This document shows positions 21,309-23,997 of a stretch of DNA of 23,997 nucleotides, in pieces; the first letter of the stretch is position 1, and every line of letters begins with the position of its first letter. The stretch comes from CAKVOD01 sp964489405. Its GTDB lineage: Bacteria > Bacillota > Clostridia > Christensenellales > UBA1242. Below the pieces are notes generated by a model that saw only the letters and a program-made list of their open reading frames with translations, was not told the origin of the DNA and made no database searches. The stretch covers positions 1-23,997 of the forward strand of contig CAZAYL010000017.1 of NCBI GenBank assembly GCA_964489405.1, written 5' to 3'. Made by a program: the position numbers and the translations under genes.

Positions 21309-23600
21309 ATGGAAAAAACAACTAAAAAAGCATTACCAAAACAAATAGTAAAGTATATCACATTTCTATCAATGATGATTGTTCTTAATTCTGCAACACT
21401 CAACGGCAATTTGCAGCCCTTTGGCTTTGCAATGTTTTTTGCATTGATTTGGTGCAATCAAAATATAATACTTGTCTCAATTACATATTTTCTTTCTAGT
21501 ATTATTTTTGGATTTACTATAGAAATAATTGTGTGTACTTTTTCAACAATTGCATTATTTTTATTTTTCTATTTTTTGCATTATAAATTTAAGAAACCAC
21601 TCAACATTTGGTTGATTTTGGTTTACGGATTTTTGTGCCAAGTAGCATTTTTGTATTACACAGTCTCAAGTATTAGTGGACTATATTTGAGCCTTGTGTA
21701 TATGTCAATAGGACTAATATTTTTACTTGCAACATTGACTTTTTTTCAAGCATTTGTTAGGAAAAAATTTTGCAATTTCAATATCGACGAATATGTTAGT
21801 GCAGGTCTATTTTTAGCAGTGTTTTCACTAGGGCTATCAAATTTTGCCCCATTTAATATTGCACTTGTTCAAATTTTTGCAATTTTTATGTTGTTATTAC
21901 TTAGAAACATCAACAAAAAATCTATTCTTTTAGCATCAATTGCAATGGGACTAGGTGCAAGTCTTAATTCACTTTTTGCAGGATACCTATATCTTTTTTG
22001 CGGTTTAGCTGTTATAATATGCGCGTATAACAACAAAAATCTGTTTTTACTAATTTGTACCGCACTGCTCTTTGATTTATTTGTGGGGTTATATGTGCAA
22101 GCATTCCCAGTCTACCATTATCAGTCTTTGTTTGCAACATTTTTGGGATGCATCGCATACATACTTTTACCCAAGCACTGCAAAGAAGCACTGCTTGAAT
22201 TATGCGTAAGTGGCAAGAAAGAAATGCTCATCGCAAACACCTTAAATACTCAAGCAAAGAAACTAAATCGTAAGGTTTTGGAAACCGCCGAAATATTTTC
22301 CGAACTACAAAATTTGTTTTCATCAATGTCGCATCAACAAATGACACAAGATGAAATTATCAGTACAATTACGCAAGAACTCATTCAAAAATCTTGTCAG
22401 GGTTGCAAAAATCAAAATAATTGTTTGCGTTTGACGAGTAATGAAACAATGAAACTTCTGCACAATCTCGTGTTCATAGCATTGCAAAAAGGGAAACTTA
22501 CACTTGTCGACATCGAAAATAGATTTTCTAGCAAATGTATAAAAATAAATACACTATTAACACAATTAAATTCAATGATAAAGGAATTTAACAAATATCA
22601 AAATTCCATCACACAAGCAGACATTTCGCACAAAGTTATCTCAAAATGTCTTGGGGGCGTTAGCACAATTTTGCAGGAACTTGCCAGCAATATCGACAGT
22701 CAAATTTATCTAGACGCGCAACTAGAAAAAGATATACAAGACGAATTAACCTACGAAGGTATTCTTTGTCGTGAAATTTTGCTTTATGAGAAAGACAAAA
22801 GCATAACAATTATTTTGCTTGTCAAAAATGAAAATCTTTTCAAAACAAAACTTATAAACGCAGTTTCTCGTACCACAAAGCAAAAAATGACGATTTCATC
22901 AACGCAAGCAAGCTCAACCCCCAATTATAGCACAGTGATATTGAAACCACAACCTAAATTTGACATAACATATGGCATCAGTTGCCGTACCAAAACAGAT
23001 AGCGAAGCAAGTGGCGACACACATTCATTTAACAAAATCGACGACGATAAATTTATATTCGCACTTTGCGACGGAATGGGTAGTGGCACAAAAGCGCGCC
23101 AAGCGAGTGAACTCAGCATTGGCATCATTGAAAATCTCTATCGTGCAGGCTTCAATAGCGAAACAATCATCGACTGCACCAACAATTTACTTTCAATGTC
23201 CGCAACTGAAGTGTTCTCCGCAATCGACATCGGTGTCATAGACCTAAAAAACGGAATTTGCGACATAATCAAAATAGGTGCACCCGTCGGCTATATAAAA
23301 CATAGCGATAGCACCGAAATCATCCAAGCAGGGGCACTGCCACTTGGTATTCTAGAAGAATTACACCCCAACATAACAAAAACCGTACTATCGCACGGCG
23401 AATGTATAATATTTATCTCCGATGGCATTCTAGATGCCTTTGAAGATGAAATAATCTTGCAAACATTCATCAACAACTTTGATACTAAAAATCCCCAAAC
23501 ACTCTCGGATGCAATCTTAAACGAAGCAGTGCACCGCACCCGCGACGCCCCCAATGACGATATGACCGTATTCGTCGTCCGTACCCTCAATAAAATTTGA
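21309..23600 (+). CDS. spoIIE: Stage II sporulation protein E, PP2C-type phosphatase
   Basis: SpoIIE dephosphorylates the anti-anti-sigma factor SpoIIAA to activate sigma F in the forespore and also acts at the asymmetric septum. The 763-residue protein has the usual layout. About ten membrane helices fill residues 15-300. A central region (about 310-540) carries a CxxCxxxxxC cluster (KSCQGCKNQNNC, near 363-374) seen in SpoIIE proteins. A PP2C-type phosphatase domain runs from about 550 to the end. Its metal-site residues are in SGDTHSF, LCDGMGSG (Asp near 586), FISDGILDAF and DDMTVFVVR (near 750). All are intact, so it should be active. The start has no ribosome binding site. The gene is evidence that the organism forms spores or derives from spore formers. 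Confidence 0.93.
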   Translation: MEKTTKKALPKQIVKYITFLSMMIVLNSATLNGNLQPFGFAMFFALIWCNQNIILVSITYFLSSIIFGFTIEIIVCTFSTIALFLFFYFLHYKFKKPLNIWLILVYGFLCQVAFLYYTVSSISGLYLSLVYMSIGLIFLLATLTFFQAFVRKKFCNFNIDEYVSAGLFLAVFSLGLSNFAPFNIALVQIFAIFMLLLLRNINKKSILLASIAMGLGASLNSLFAGYLYLFCGLAVIICAYNNKNLFLLICTALLFDLFVGLYVQAFPVYHYQSLFATFLGCIAYILLPKHCKEALLELCVSGKKEMLIANTLNTQAKKLNRKVLETAEIFSELQNLFSSMSHQQMTQDEIISTITQELIQKSCQGCKNQNNCLRLTSNETMKLLHNLVFIALQKGKLTLVDIENRFSSKCIKINTLLTQLNSMIKEFNKYQNSITQADISHKVISKCLGGVSTILQELASNIDSQIYLDAQLEKDIQDELTYEGILCREILLYEKDKSITIILLVKNENLFKTKLINAVSRTTKQKMTISSTQASSTPNYSTVILKPQPKFDITYGISCRTKTDSEASGDTHSFNKIDDDKFIFALCDGMGSGTKARQASELSIGIIENLYRAGFNSETIIDCTNNLLSMSATEVFSAIDIGVIDLKNGICDIIKIGAPVGYIKHSDSTEIIQAGALPLGILEELHPNITKTVLSHGECIIFISDGILDAFEDEIILQTFINNFDTKNPQTLSDAILNEAVHRTRDAPNDDMTVFVVRTLNKI

Positions 23601-23620
23601 CAAAGAAAAGCCTTATTATG

Positions 23621-23760
23621 CTACCGCGGGTGCGAAAGCGCACGGCTGTTGATAGCTGGCGCCGTCAATGAGTGTGGGTACGCCATAACCAACCGCGACC
23701 CCTTCCGGGAGATTGCGACGTTGTCAAGGTATGGGCGTGTCCATATAAGCAGACGTACCT
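23621..23760. ncRNA. Candidate structured RNA, family unknown
   Basis: This segment is much richer in G and C than the spacers around it and contains nested pairing. GTGCG (23630-23634) pairs with CGCAC (23639-23643) around AAAG. TACGCCATAACC (23679-23690) pairs with GGTATGGGCGTG (23728-23739) with one bulge on each side. Inside that, CGCGA (23694-23698) pairs with TTGCG (23713-23717) and CCC (23700-23702) with GGG (23707-23709) around TTCC. No open frame over 60 codons runs through it. In AT-rich genomes such GC islands often mark functional RNAs. A TTGACA lies at 23597-23602, but its -10 box is unclear. The strand is not settled. Confidence 0.45.
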
Positions 23761-23839
23761 AATGTATTACATAGTGCGATAAGTAAGCTTTTGGGCACAA
23801 TACTCCATTGACTATCTCGCAATGACGATAAAGAAAGTA

Positions 23840-23979
23840 CCTTACCACAATAATAAGGACGCTATTTTAATAAAACAGCTTTTTAAAAAGCAAGTACAAG
23901 TACTCCCCTTGGGTCATTCAGCGTTATTGAAGCAGTACTAGCACCATTATTATCAAATAATTCCTTATTATTAAAGTGG
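23840..23979. repeat. Long-range inverted repeat in the right-hand gene-free region
   Basis: CCACAATAATAAGG (23845-23858) can pair with CCTTATTATT (23963-23972) plus GTGG (23976-23979), giving 14 pairs with a three-base bulge. Its first arm also forms a local stem, CCTTA (23840-23844) with TAAGG (23854-23858). A separate palindrome GCTTTTTAAAAAGC lies at 23878-23891, and AGTACT recurs several times. Together with the segment before it this may be one RNA that continues beyond the window. Confidence 0.4.
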
Positions 23980-23997
23980 TAGAAGTACTAACTTTGG

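Noticed and set aside
23601..23997. Naming the right-hand RNA candidate as raiA, ROOL or another known family
   Set aside because: I cannot recall these consensus sequences well enough to match them, so a name would be a guess.
1..23997. CRISPR arrays, insertion sequences, prophage or toxin-antitoxin modules
   Set aside because: No regularly spaced repeats, transposase motifs, terminal repeats of an IS or phage genes are visible; gene content is otherwise typical core genome.

Overview
The window is a compact, AT-rich stretch of bacterial chromosome carrying mostly housekeeping genes. The evidence points to a spore-forming, low-GC member of the Clostridia, probably from an uncultured lineage. 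There is a SpoIIE phosphatase, a long SRP RNA with an Alu domain as in Bacillus and Clostridium, a type A-like RNase P RNA rather than the Bacillus type B, and AGGAG-type ribosome binding sites. UGA is used as a normal stop. I see no mobile element, CRISPR array or prophage. Assignment below class level is inference.

Left part (1-6666): the tail of an unidentified gene, then rnpB, then a condensation/acetyltransferase-fold protein paired with a zinc-ribbon membrane protein (DUF6320-like). An unknown helical protein follows, then two tandem CPBP intramembrane proteases and rlmH, which overlaps the second protease gene by one base. Middle left (6802-9715): thymidylate kinase, an M14 carboxypeptidase-fold protein on the minus strand, nucleoside diphosphate kinase and a small unknown protein. 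Middle (9984-16055): lspA-rluD, a long structured intergenic region, two small membrane proteins, and the proteostasis block tig-clpP-clpX. A convergent stable-RNA unit follows on the minus strand: SRP RNA directly followed by tRNA-Gly(CCC), sharing a bidirectional terminator with clpX.

Right part (16739-23997): a 795-residue protein I do not recognise with a small acidic partner, a protein that looks like an HEPN-type helical domain fused to two CBS domains, a stand-alone RluA-type pseudouridine synthase, spoIIE, and a 400-base tail with no gene. That tail contains a GC-rich, strongly foldable segment that may be an undescribed structured RNA.

Two themes run through the window. Many promoters have an extended -10 box (TGn before the hexamer). 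Four genes (640, 8558 minus, 9984 and 21309) have the -10 hexamer exactly six bases before the ATG and no Shine-Dalgarno sequence, so they are predicted to be translated from leaderless mRNAs. Regulatory signals are also packed tightly: the rnpB -35 box lies inside the upstream terminator, and the next promoter lies in the U-rich 3' tail of rnpB.
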